Shown here piece after piece: positions 11,568 through 23,245 of a stretch of DNA of 64,000 bases. The position numbers and the translations under genes are program-made. The DNA lies in NCBI RefSeq assembly GCF_009727055.1, contig NC_052353.1, positions 45,870,935-45,934,934 on the forward strand, read 5' to 3'. Every line of letters begins with the position of its first letter. The first letter of the stretch is position 1. The notes beneath the pieces are model-generated. The model ran no database searches and was not told the DNA's origin. It worked only from the letters and a program-made list of their open reading frames with translations. The stretch is from Benincasa hispida. Taxonomy: Eukaryota > Streptophyta > Magnoliopsida > Cucurbitales > Cucurbitaceae.

Positions 11568-13982
11568 ATCTCCCACTTGTCCTAAAGTGAGTGGGGTGTA
11601 CAAAAACTAGTACAAAACAATAAACTAGGGCACTAAGGTCCAGTACAATAAAATCTCCCATTGCCCTAGTTCAGTCGCGGCGTCCTGTAAACCCATGCTT
11701 TGCAGGTGACTCTCAACACTGTAGCTGTGAGAGCCTTTGTATTGGGTCAACAAGGTTGTGTTCGAAGCGATCTTTATGATGATCACGTCCCCTCGATGAC
11801 ACTATCTCGCGGATCAGGTGATACTTCGCTCTTATTTGTTGCCACGCTGTGACTTCTGGCTCTTGGAGTTCACCACAGCACCACTATTGTCACAATAGAG
11901 GGTGATGGGTCTAGACATATCTAGAACAACTTCCAACTCTGTCAGGAACTTTCTGAGTTAGACGACTTCCTTAGCAGCTTCGCAAGCCGTTACGTACTCA
12001 GCCTCCATCGTGGAGTCAGCGATGCACCTGTGTTAAATGCTTCGCCGCACTACAACTACGTTAAGAGTAAAAATTGACCCTGAAGTAGACCTGCAAGAGT
12101 TCTTATCAGTCTGAAAGTCAAAATTCGTGTATCCAATAAGGATCAAATCCTTAGATCCATACACGAGCATGTAGTCCCTCGTTCTCCGAAGATACTTGAG
12201 GATATTCTTAACTACGGTCTAGTGACCCTGGCCTGGGTTAGATTGATACCTACTGACTATTCCCACAGGATAGCAGATGTCTGACCTAGTACAGAGTATC
12301 GCATACAACAAACTACCAACGACAGATGTATATGGGACCCGTCTCATCTCCTCAACTTCTTGAGGCGTCTTAAGACATATGTCCTTAGACAAAATGACTC
12401 CATGCCTGAACGACAATAGGCCCCTTTTGGAGTCCTGCATCGAGTACTTGAGCAACATTTTGTTAATGTACGATGCCTGAGACAGTGCTAGCACTTTGTT
12501 CTTCTGATCCCGAAAGATTTGTATACCCAGAACAAACTAAGCCTCTCCCAAATATTTCATTTGGAATTGGGTCGCTAGCCAATTCTTAATTGCAGTCAGT
12601 AGACTTACATCATTCCCAATGAGTAGGATATCGTCTATATACAACACTAAGAAAACTACTGAACCGTTGACGATCTTCTTGTAGACACAAGGTTCATCAA
12701 CGTTTTGGTGAAAGCCATATGATTTGATCATAGTATCAAGCCAAATGTTTCAAGATCGAGACGCCTGTTTCAGACCATAAATGGACCGATTCAGTTTGCA
12801 AACTTTTTACTTTTGAACTTGGGCAATAAATCCCTCGGGCTGCACCATGTAAATGGTCTCTTCAAGATTGCCATCCAGAAAGGTCGTCTTGATGTCCATT
12901 TGCCAGATCTCATAATTATAATAAGCGGCAATGGACAGGAGGATGCGGATCAACTTTAACATGGCAACATGTGAGAAAGTCTCCTCATAGTTGACTCCCT
13001 CTACTTGGGTATAATCCTTTGCCACAAGTCAAGCCTGGAAGGTTTGCACCTTTCTATCCGCACCCCGTTTCCTCTTGTATATCCATTTACAACCTATAGG
13101 TCTTACCCTATCAGGCTGATCTACAAGATCCTATACTGAGTTAAAGTACATCGACTCCATCTCGAGATCTATGGCTTTGATCCATTCATCCCGGTCAACA
13201 TCCTCCATGATAAGACAACAGATCCTCAACGTCGTCATCTGCTACCATAACTAGGATTTTCGTGAAACCCAGATAGCGAATGGGTGGGTTCGCAACCCTC
13301 CCATTGCGTCAAGGTTCCCTCAACTCTTGGCGTGGAACTGGCCTACTAGATGAACTATCATCAACAACTTTTGCTAATGAAGAGGCCTTTCAACAACTCT
13401 TGTTGAAGTTTCAGTAGTTTCATTGGAAAGCTCATGTAACACGACTTTACTATGTGGATTGTGCTCCCTAATATGATCCTCTTCCAGGAAAGTAGCATTC
13501 ATTGAAATAAACACCCTATTTTCTGATAGATCATAAAAGTAACCCCCTCGTGTACCTTTAGGGTAGCCTACAAAGAGGCATAACCTCAACCATGGTTTTA
13601 ACTTTTTGGGATTTGCCTCAAGCACATGTGTTGGGCAAGCCCATATGTGGAAGTGACATAAACTAGCTTTACGCTCGTTCCAGAACTTCAAAGGTGTTCT
13701 TGTAACATTCTTGGAAGGAACACAGTTGAGTATGTATATCGCAACCTCCACTGCAAAACCCCAAAACGAGTCTGGTAAGGAAGTATAACTCATCATAAAA
13801 CGAACCATGTCCAACAAGGTTCTATTTCTCCTCTCCCTTTCAGCATTCTGCTGAGGTGTACCCGGTGCTGAGAGTTGGAAAATGATTCCATGTTCTATCA
13901 AATAATCTTGGAACCCCAAATCCAAAAACTCTCCACCTCGATCTAATCAAAGTGTTTTAATCCGTCTATCCAATGCATTTTC
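11568..13982 (-). pseudogene. Copia Pol: RNase H, RT and part of integrase
   Basis: This is the largest minus-strand copia polyprotein remnant, read right to left. The integrase C-terminal half (13982-13374) has the words RGGEFLD, GTPQQN, ERRNRTLLDMV and the GY-PKGTRGGYFYD region. The linker follows, then RT (13190-12219) with WQMDIKTTFLDGNLEE and an intact YIDD catalytic box (in FLVLYIDDILLIGN, about 12640). RNase H (12240-11650) still shows IADSTMEAEYV. A polypurine-tract complement is at 11568-11579. Stops and frameshifts occur throughout, for example an Arg-to-stop change in the integrase word TLRLDRGG. The upstream integrase half, protease and gag are lost at 13983. It is a dead copy closely related to the plus-strand fragment at 25054-26185. 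Confidence 0.88.
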
Positions 13983-15365
13983 TGAAGGAACTCTTAAACA
14001 AGAGTATCCATGAGTGGAAGCGGATCTTTCCGATTTCATTGTGACAAAATTACCACACATACATTCTATCATACAAATATGCATTGTATGACTAATTACT
14101 GGCATGCTTTAACAAATAAAATACAAAAGGTCAAGAGACTTACCAGTTGAAGACTTTCTTCAATCGAACTCGGTCTAGCGGAAGCGAACTACTCACGCTT
14201 CTTATCGTCAAGAAAGTAGTCGCCTAACAACACCACAGTCGTATACATGATTAACAGTGCACGAAAAAATAGCAACCAGGGACGACACCACCACTCAAAG
14301 CCCTCAGTATTCTCGGAGTGAGAATCCAAAGGGTGGACTTTGATGGAATTGGTAGAGGAGAGGAGGAAAAGCAATCGTGTAGAACGAACAAGCAAGTGGG
14401 AGAAAGGGATGACTATTGTATAGTTGGGTGCTTGTCGTTTAGGTCAGGGTACACGATTATCTCGTAAACACTAAGAGATCGCCTATCAAAAGGTAAGCGA
14501 TCGTTTAGTTCTGCTCGGCATGCTAAACGATCATGTAGTAAACGTAAGCGATCATTTAGAAATCGTGGGCGATCGTTTAGTGCGCATGTGTGCGATCGTT
14601 TAAGAAGATGGGCACTATCGCATAGACTCTCAACGCTAAGTGATCGTTTACTTTCACACTGTGAGCGAATTTTCGGATATCTCTTGTCACTATTGCAAAA
14701 TTAAAAAAAAAAATCATTTTATTCTTCAGTTACAAGAAATGAATTCGAACTTCCCACTTTCGCACGAATCCGGAGAAATACTCGGCCAATTATCTCATAA
14801 CTGCCAAATTAAATAATGAATATAATCATATTATATTCTTAACCTATAGTTTAATATCATATATCAACTATAGTGTTTTCTTCTTTACTTGATATAAATC
14901 ATATTTATATCCAATTTCCTCCAAAATAATGTATCTCATACATTTAGTCAATTATATCATAACCAACCGTTCAATTACTGGTTGAACTCCCTCTTATCAA
15001 TTTGAACATTTCAAACTGACCCAAAGATTGATTTTCAACTTTATCCAAACTACCAAGGGGACCTTATGGACCTATGGCTCGAAGCTGCAACGGTACGTGA
15101 ATAGTTGACTAAACTCTTTAGCCACGAGATCCACCATCCGTTAACTGCATTCCACTAAAGACCGGCAGCTGAACTCTTCTTACCACATATATATTTCTGT
15201 GTCCATTGGATATAACAAATCATGAATACGATGACCCTTCATAGATGCTCGTAAGTACAACTGGGCCAATTTACTTTTTTGCCCGTGTAGTTACATCTCA
15301 CTCCTTAAGTATCACTGATTCCTTTAATGAACAATACAACATAATTCAACAATGTGTGAACACCT
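13983..15365 (-). mobile_element. Truncated minus-strand LTR-A inserted in integrase sequence
   Basis: It starts TGAAGGAACTCTTAAAC exactly where the minus-strand integrase frame breaks. It includes the CGATCG array (about 14440-14650) and the standard LTR-A interior, then ends about 15365 in the middle of the LTR without reaching the CAACA terminus. The right end is a rearranged junction rather than a normal LTR boundary. Confidence 0.75.
14440..14650 (-). repeat. CGATCG array inside LTR-A
   Basis: This is the same array as at 9890-10210, inverted: units GCGATCGTTTAG spaced about 20 bp, with one-base variants. Confidence 0.8.
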
Positions 15366-15378
15366 TCGTGTTCTCTTT

Positions 15379-15591
15379 TGGACACAGAAATATATCTGTG
15401 GTAGAAGTTGAAAACGCATTGGATAGACGGATTAAAACACTTCGATTGGATCGAGGTGGAGAGTTTTTGGACTCGTCATTCCAGGACTATTTAATAGAAT
15501 ATGGAATCTTTTCTCAACTCTCAGCGTCGGGTACACCTCAGCAGAATGATGTAGCGGAGAGAATTTTTAGACTCGGCATTCCAGGACTATT
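15379..15591 (+). pseudogene. Inverted integrase fragment at a rearranged junction
   Basis: Positions 15379-15402 copy an LTR-A interior segment (ACACAGAAATATATCTGTGG) in the orientation opposite to the LTR just left of it. Plus-strand integrase coding follows with VENALDRRIKTLRLDRGGEF, SAGTPQQN-like and VAE words, the same segment found on the minus strand at 13850-13982. A 35-bp piece (15459-15492) is repeated near 15557-15591 before the text switches to copia leader. It looks like a template-switch or foldback product. Confidence 0.7.
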
Positions 15592-16006
15592 TATGCATTG
15601 GATGCATGTTATAATTAAATAAATCTTGTATGTGCATATAGTATGCCATTTAGATTTAAAATCCCACCATAGGAAGCATGCAACACGCATTGAAAGTATG
15701 TTAAAATTTGTTATAATATATAATATGCATGTTAGGGTTTCTTGTATTTAATATAAATGTTATATTAGATATTGAATGTTTATATGTTGTGGATGTTTAG
15801 TATGTCTAAAGTTTTATAAACTGTTATAAACTTGGGTAGACATTTAAAATCCATAACGAAGAACAGCTGCATGCTTACGTAGGTTATCTACTTATTTTAA
15901 TTAGTTAAAATAGGTTGTTAAACTTCTAAAACTAGGGTTACAAACTCAACCGGTATATAATCCTGTCGAAGGTTGGGGGTATTTAAGTTGGCGGTCTACG
16001 GAACAC
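15592..16006 (+). mobile_element. Copia untranslated leader, first part
   Basis: This is noncoding and closely similar to 46240-46640, including the shared block ATGCCATTTAGATTTAAAAT followed by CCCACCATAGGAAGCATG. It is the 5' leader of a plus-strand copia element; the 5' LTR and primer-binding site are missing on the left. It is interrupted at 16007 and resumes at 20809. Confidence 0.75.
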
Positions 16007-17499
16007 TGATGCGTTATTTTATGAGGTGGAATTATGGATGAAATGCGGTGATGGAAATGCGTTGAGCAACAAGCTTTCTCAGTGGAATCCAAGTATAAAT
16101 TCCACTGAGTTTCCTGGCAAGTCCAGGGTCGAACTCAGGGACTTGGGAAAACGGTATGCGGTGGTAATTTCTTAGAAGACTTTGCAGTAACTAAAAAAAT
16201 CAAATAGTTGTTTGGATTGTTGTTTGCGGTAATAAAAATAAACAAATGCGGTAGAGTTACAAAAAGAGTTGATAATACAGAAGATGCGATGAGTATGCGG
16301 TGAATGGGTTGAGAAGGGTTTCGGCTAACACTTCCTAGGATGCGTTCATGTTATGCGACCATGCAACACACATACAATAGCAAACCATCTCTCGATGCGA
16401 ATGCTACGGCTTCTAATACTAGAACGCATGCGATATGCGATGAGTCTATAGAACCTACACATAAGCCTTTATTCTTATCCATGCGCTGACAAAATGACAC
16501 ATACACAAATAAGGTGACCACATAATATCATAACCTATCTCTAGGGTGCATGCGATGCAGGTTGACAAACATAACTTATCTCTAAGTCCCTATTTCTTAT
16601 TTATGAAGATCTAATCTTGCTCTCTCGAGTCTGGATTCTAACCTAGCTCTCTCAAGTCTTAGGGTCTTTCTTTAGACTCTCTCTCGAGTAGCTCTAAAGG
16701 GGTGTTGGTGTCATACCCCGCCCCAGATTACCCTCTTAATCTGGATGGAGTGGTGACTACAGCAGTTACCAACCCTTTTGCTGGCACCTACTGCCTATCT
16801 AACCTGTTAAATTTCGCTCAAACCTTGAATACATACATATCATCAATATACGAACATATTAACTCAGAATTTAACACATTTACATTACAGGGTTTCGCAG
16901 CATTGTTCATACATGAATACTACAACTTAGTGAGCCCCAACTAGAATACTAGTCACTAGACAGACACATGTGTACTAACTAATACAGGTCTTCAATTAAG
17001 CTTCCTACAACCTGACTCTTTAAGTGGCAGAGCAGCAGCAGTGAACTCTTTTGGGAACTGATCGCTACCTGAAAGGAAAACATTTGAAAACATGAGCTAG
17101 AAGCCCAATGAGTGACTAACATTTAAAGCATTACGTTCATACATAAATTTCGTATTAAAACTGGAAGCTTTCACTATAAACATAAACTTAGCAACTATTA
17201 TTCATGTTATCATCAACATCACATAGCATTTTTCTTACTTTGTTAGACTATGCCTTAGTCTATTTGTCTAGAGTGGCCCTTTTTGATCACTCCTTATCAT
17301 TCTTTACGACATTTCTACTTAACTAGGAAGGAACCCTTTTTGTTCACTTTCTACAATCATAATTTGCATCCTTAGTTGAGAGAGAACCTTTACTCAATCC
17401 CTCAACATCAATTCATAGCTAAAGTGGAGTGATCTCAACACTACCAATAACAACTTTTCGTTTATTCATGTAATTCTAGTTTAAGTACCATCATACCTT

Positions 17500-17810
17500 G
17501 GGTACTACTGTTCAGATATCTTCTCTGTGTACTTCAGTATCGAGCTACTCGGATACCTTCTCCGTGTACTTTAGTATCGAACTATTTCGAGCTGATCGGA
17601 TACCTTCTCCGTGTACTTCAGTATCGAGCTATTCCATTTCTAATACAAAGCTTCAGTACCTTCTCCATGTACTTCAGTACTGAGCTATTCACATTCTAAG
17701 ACCAAGCTTCAGTACCTTCTCCGTGTACTTTAGTACTGAGCTACACAATTTCTAAGACTGAGCTTCAGTACCTTCTCCGTGTACTTCGTACTCGAGCTAC
17801 TCAACATATC
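17500..17810. repeat. Tandem repeat with core CTTCTCCGTGTACTT
   Basis: Five or so units of about 56-62 bp share ACCTTCTCCGTGTACTTCAG and a GAGCTA box. It corresponds in position to the 38-bp array at 5864-6055 of the related LTR. Confidence 0.8.
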
Positions 17811-18129
17811 ATTGCATATTCTTGTCTCTTAACAACTTAGTTGCCCAAAAGGCATTCTATATTAACGCATCCTCATGGTCATTGAAAAGCATAGCATAAG
17901 TAAGCATTAATGTGAGATGCATTGTTTGGTAATCATTTGAAGAATAGTTGTCATAAATAGCTTTCAGTAAACATGCATTGCCAAACATCATAAGCCTTAG
18001 CAATTTATAAAACATTTAAAAAAGCATTTAGAGTCACTCACAGTCTTTGGCAATTTTCTTCATGTATATGCTTACTGTGCATTGAATACTTAGTCCAAAT
18101 TCTCCAGGCCTTAACTTGACTAGGCAGCA

Positions 18130-18400
18130 ACTTTATTACCATGCGTCCATGCCTTGCGTCCATGCATTGCGTTAGGGCGTTCAAGCCTCCTAAGCGTCTA
18201 AGCCTTCAGCTCACCGCCCATTGCCCATCGCATATGCAACCTTTTCGCCCATCGTTCAGCTCATGCGCCTATCTTGTGGCACATCGATTCATGCCCATGC
18301 ATTTGTCCGATTGCGCCCATCATTTGGCTTAATGCGCCCCGTCTTGTGGCACATCGACCATGCCCCATGCGTTCGTCCGGTTGCGGCTAATAAACTCCAA
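18130..18400. repeat. Degenerate GCGTCCATGC / GCCCATCG repeats
   Basis: Short imperfect direct repeats include GCGTCCATGC and a longer pair around CTTGTGGCACATCGA (about 18270 and 18343). They give spurious open frames on the plus strand. Confidence 0.6.
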
Positions 18401-19269
18401 CGCAACCTTGGCGTTTATGGCTTCAATATGCGCTTGCGCACTGGTCTAATACTTCTCAGCGCATCCTTGTGCCAATTCAACCTCTAACACATGGGCTCAT
18501 CATCATCGTCAAGCCCTTAAAGCTGCTTGCTTGTTCAACCCAAGCAGCTGCCTGCTTGCTCAAGATTCCAGATTTAACTTACAATTTTAATAACTAATTT
18601 TTCAAGCATTTTCTCAAGCAATTTCCTTCTACAAACATTCTCTAAATTTCCTTAGCAAGCTTAACTTAAAATTTCAGCTCAGAATTCCTTGTGATTATGC
18701 TGGAATCCTCAAATTATCAAGACTGGCTCAACTTACTCGAGAATTCGACCTCCAGCCGGATTCTTCATACTCCAGCTCGATTCTGCTAGAATCTCCCTCC
18801 GGCATATCGACTTTAATAACTAGACATACTCAGGGTTTGAATGGCTTTGGAATTACTTCATTTGCTCAAGCGAATTTCTCCAAACCTCTGCTTGAAGTCG
18901 AGCTTCTTTTTTAAACTAACAGTTGTATGCTCTCCTTTTAACATCAAACTTCCACCTCATCCTTAGAGGATAATGTCAAACCTGAGTATGACAGCTGGCT
19001 TAGCTGATCAATCACCAAGATCCCTCTTGGCTATCAACGCAAGGGTTAGCTCCCAAGCCAACGCTTGCAACTACATGGCCACATACCTCATTCTCAACAC
19101 ATCGCCCAATCTGGCTAATGCATAGCTCACTTAGAGCCTTTTGCGTCCCTCCTTTAAATGCATACTTCTAAGCCAACGCATGTCCTAGCCCACGCATAGC
19201 TTTCTTATCATATCAACCATGCATTAAGCCTTCCTTGTTTCATAGCATAACTTTAACGTGCATCACATA

Positions 19270-19420
19270 CTCCATCGTCTAGCTCGTCGTCTAGTACTGC
19301 CGCCGCATAGCACCAACGTATAGGCCGCATAGCACCAATGCATAGCATGGCCGCATAGCGCCATCGCATAGTGTTGCTTCACTGTATGCCATCGAATCCA
19401 TCATGTCCATCGTCACATGC
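19270..19420. repeat. Degenerate GCCGCATAGC repeats
   Basis: GCCGCATAGCACCAACG and relatives recur about four times between 19300 and 19375, with looser copies further on (19440-19520). Confidence 0.65.
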
Positions 19421-20808
19421 CTCTCTCGTCGCCTGCCTCCATCGCCGCATCCTACCAACACATTCCTTCGGCCGCATACCTTATCAACGCACCATAGCTT
19501 TCACTCATGTGTTCGCCCTTAGCACAAATGCATAGCTTATCCCTGCCTTCAACACTTAGCCTCTACAGGCCTTGGTTGCTTCACACGCAACCTCATGCGT
19601 CCACACATCTCCATCAACGTATGCCTACACTTTGCTTCCATACTTAGCCAAATTTTTACTTGTTATATTATCTAAAACTTTACCCAACTAAGTATTTCTA
19701 ACACTTAGAATTTTCTTCCTCCATCTTCCTACTTTCTTGACCTCATTTCATAATTTTACTTAACACGCTTGTTACTCATTTTTGTAGGAAAAATGAAGTA
19801 CGGGGTTGACAGTTGGGCACAACATAAAACAAGATAATCACATGCAATGAAGATCCTATGTCATGTTAGCTTAGTTCTTCTCAACCCATTCGATAAGTTT
19901 AGCTACTCATGCATGCTTTCAAGAGAGTGAACAGATGTAGAATAAGAACTTTCATTGTATAAATATAGAGTTGAAATACAGAATAACAATGCAATAAGAG
20001 AGTAAAGAGCCTGGTAGCAATCTCTTGCTTCCCAGGCTTTTACACTGTCTTTTCTACTCTGTTCAAAAGATAGTCTCACTCTCGCGAGGGTCGGCCCGCT
20101 CTCTGCTTTCCATGCCTCCGAGTCCTCTCTCGAGTTTCCCTGAGCGATCTTCCGACGTCTCTTCCCTTTTCTCGCTCCGCCTTCTAAATAAAAAGGAAAA
20201 CTATGGAAAGACTATTCTAAGGGAAATTCTCTAAGTATCCAAACTTGCTGAACCAGCTGCACCTCTTTTCTAAAGGATGCCTTCGTTATTTATAGAGCTT
20301 CTGGGTGAAAGGCGGCTTCTCTCTTATGATTGCACAGATGGGATGGCTTTAATTCTCTGACTGATGCGCCGAATATTTGTTACCAAAAAGCTGAGTGTAC
20401 TTGTTATCGTTAGCGACTTATCAACTTAATTCGGATTTGACCGTCATCAGCTTTCTGTCCCATCGTGATTAATTATGCTTTTCACTCAGATGCGCTCACC
20501 AAGTTGCGCCGGCTCTATGTGGCAATCCTTCTTGAGTAGATGTTTGCGAGCACAGATCACCGCAAATCCTTGCGGTAATGCTGCGCTTGACCATTGATTT
20601 CTTGTGATCGTGCTTTTCGCCTTGCGTCAACGCATATTCTGCATAAAAATACAAAAGTTAACTGTTTCTATGTGATGGACGCATGCAACCGCAATGTTAT
20701 GAACTTAATGCTTTTTGGACGTAATCTAACATATTTTATCAACGCAAACCTTCATTGTTTAATAACTTAGCATTGTAATAACGTGCATTTCTGCCCGTTA
20801 TCAAACAC

Positions 20809-21815
20809 CTCCTACCTAGGGATTATGGCCAAATAATTGAGCATTGGTAACCAGTTTTATGAGTATTCGTGAGTGATGTGAGGTAATAAAAGCGTTTATC
20901 ACCTAGACATTGTAGGTTTAAGTCCATTTATAGGAGTTATACTTGGATAAACCACATAGACTTAGGGTTATTTTTATTTAGCCAGAAAAGAACCTAAGTA
21001 TGTAGTTACCCAAATATTAGAACACTTTAGTGGTAGTGAATAACTTCTATATGATAGAGTTATTAGAAAAATTCAGTGGGAGATTAATAACCTACTCGGT
21101 ATGTTATTCTTAGTTCTCGCGTCCCTAAGAGTTCATAGTCTAGATTTAAGTGGTACTTCGTGTCATCTTGGAAGTGACCTCCCTTCGGAAAGTATTTTTT
21201 AGCTTAAATTTAGATTGGGGTGAATAAAGGGAAGTTGTTCGATCAGAGATCAAGGGTATGATTTCAATTGCCACATCTTCATATAGTTCACATCATGAGA
21301 TTCATATGACGCTTCATGTCACCCTGGAAGTGACCTCCCTTCGGAAAGTGTTTTGTATGAGTCAATACCAAGGTGAACAGAGGAAGTAGTTCATAATAAG
21401 TGAGTGAAGGAAATATGTCAACATATCCTGTGGTCTCCTCCATTAGTTTGGACCGTGAGATTCCTATGTTGTGCCTGCTGGTTAGCTTTAAGTGGCCTTT
21501 TTCTAGTCTTTTAACAACGGCTATCCTTTCGGAGGGTTGTAACATAGGATTCGGAACAACTCAAGCTCCAAACATGGATAGGATTTCTTTGGTCATTAGT
21601 GGTCTCTAACGTCCGAAAATGGCGGGTCTACACTTACAGAATTATTGATTGTTAATAATGTCTGACCAAAAGCGGTACCTAAATGACTATCGAAATATGA
21701 GTTATTCTGGAGGTAGGATTTAGTCAAAAATGTCTTGATGTAGTATCGTTGCAAAAGAATAATCTTGGGTACATTATTAAAATTGTTAAAACTTGATTAG
21801 ATATTTAATTTCATA
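20809..21815 (+). mobile_element. Copia untranslated leader, second part, with stem-loop domains
   Basis: This resumes the leader after the nested LTRs and matches 46640-47760. It contains three predicted stem-loop domains with closing stems 21139-21150/21203-21214, 21299-21306/21356-21363 and 21462-21470/21541-21549. Domains 1 and 2 each enclose an inner hairpin of the form GTCA(C/T)...GTGAC and the word CTCCCTTCGGAAAG. It runs up to the gag start. Confidence 0.75.
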
Positions 21816-22650
21816 ATGACAAGTTCAATAATAGAAGTGTTGGTGTCAGATAAATTTATTGGGGATAATTATGTGAATTAGAAATCAAATTTGAACACGA
21901 TACTTGTGATAGACAATTTGCAGTTTGTCTTAACTGAGGACTGTCCTCCCATTCCTAGCTCTAACACAAACCGAAATATACGGGATGTATATGACAGATG
22001 GGTCAAGGCTAATGATATAGCCTGTGCTTATATTCTCGCCAACTTATCTGATGTGTGGACAAAAGAAGCATAAGGATATGAGTACTGCCAAAGAGATTAT
22101 GGAATCTCTGCGAGGGATGTCATTAAGCCCGTTTTCAACAGTTGCATCAAAGTGGGGACCAATGTTTGTGAACATGTCCTGGACATGATGGTCCACTTTC
22201 ATATGGCAAAACTAAACGGTGTTGTCATGGACGAGAGAAGTCAAGTTGGTTTTATTCTAGAATCTCTTTTGAAGAGTTTTCTGCAATTTTGAATGCATTA
22301 ATGAATAAAATTTGACTACTCTACTCAATGAGCTACATGCTTACCAAACAATATTGAGAACAAAGGGTCTGATGCCAGAAGTAAATGTTACTTCTGCCAA
22401 GAAATAAGGAATGTCCTCCAAGCCTGAAGTTGCTTCCTCTTCAAAGAATAAAAGTATTATTGTGAAGAAAGGCAAAGGAAAAGGGAAGAAGAAGCCTACT
22501 AGATTGAAAGGCAAGGATAGCGCTGCAAAGGGAAATGTTTCCATTGCAACGATGAAGGACACTGGAGGAGACACTGCCCTCAATATCTTGTCGAGAACAA
22601 AGCAGAGAAAAGGTAACTTGACCCTGGGACTATTTGCTCAGCTCACCTAG
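21816..22650 (+). pseudogene. Copia Gag remnant
   Basis: ATG at 21816 opens a frame beginning MTSSIIEVLVSDKF, the usual start of this copia Gag. Codon 22 is a TAG (21879) where family members have Trp. Downstream, NLNTILVIDNLQFVLTEDCP and YDRWVKANDIACAYILANLSD are recognisable Gag (UBN2-like) sequence before more frameshifts and a deletion. A complete zinc knuckle of the CX2CX4HX4C form is still encoded at 22536-22577, but in a frame shifted from the flanking coding sequence. Known role of intact homologues: a nucleocapsid-like shell protein binding the element's RNA. This copy cannot make it. Confidence 0.85.
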
Positions 22651-23245
22651 TGGGAGAAGTTGTTACTTGTTTTTAATTGTTAAAACTTGTATAGAATAAA
22701 TTGTATATATTTTTGGGATAAATGAAATGTTCATTTTAAAAAACAATGTTTGTTCTTGCAACCTCTGTTGAGAATCAAATTGTTAAAATCCATTTATAGA
22801 TATTCAGATATCTAAATGGCTAGATCAAAATATAGAAAGTTTAAATATTTCTAGATCTGACTGTTAACAAAGAGTTGTTGAGATAGGCCAGATGCATCTT
22901 GCTCAAAGAGTTGAGAGTACCTCAATGTAGTGGGAGGAAAGTGTGCTTCCTGGCCATTTTTTAGGTTAAGATGCAATCCCCTTATAGTCTTATCAAAAGC
23001 CTATTGTATACCTAAAAATGTTTACAATAATTCTCTCGGCTAAAGTGTTTGAGAATTACCTAGTAGGACTAGGAATACCAGATAACTTAGGGCAAGTGGG
23101 AGAAATATCGAGTATAGAGATACCGAATGGTAAAAGATGGGTATGAGATGCCCTAGTTTATTGTATTTCTCTATAAAACTCATAAACTCAGTCTTATATA
23201 TCGGATGTATAAGTTATCATTGGAGTTTTAGTCCAAGTGGGAGTT
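22651..23245 (+). pseudogene. Pol deletion remnant with RNase H tail and polypurine tract
   Basis: Between gag and the 3' LTR only about 600 bp remain. Around 23030-23100 the RNase H C-terminal words LSAKVFENYLV and the terminal GQVGE are recognisable, followed by GGGCAAGTGGGAGAAAT and, just before the LTR, CAAGTGGGAGTT (polypurine tract). Protease, integrase, RT and most of RNase H are absent, so this is a large-deletion derivative. Confidence 0.75.

Larger units (their letters stand above)
16709..19811. mobile_element. 3.1-kb solo LTR, probably Ty3-type, perfect TSD
   Basis: It starts TGTCATACCCCGCCCC and ends TACGGGGTTGACA, with GTTGG on both flanks (16704-16708 and 19812-19816). It is related to the 4457-6737 LTR in opposite orientation. 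It holds tandem arrays at 17500-17810 and degenerate repeats at 18130-18400 and 19270-19520. No protein domain was found; the short open frames inside are array artefacts. It is the innermost layer of a three-level nest. Confidence 0.87.
16007..20803. mobile_element. Solo LTR (TGAT...ATCA), perfect TSD, itself interrupted
   Basis: The insert starts TGATGCGTTATTTTATG and ends TTCTGCCCGTTATCA. It is flanked by AACAC on both sides (16002-16006 and 20804-20808). Removing it restores the leader text GGAACACCTCCTACC, as in the uninterrupted copy at 46643. Without the nested 16709-19811 LTR and its duplicated 5 bp it is about 1.69 kb. No coding domains were seen. It is probably a solo LTR of a third retrotransposon family, rich in the word ATGCG. 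Confidence 0.85.

Noticed and set aside
18141..18487. Two overlapping plus-strand open frames
   Set aside because: They come from degenerate tandem repeats inside a solo LTR.
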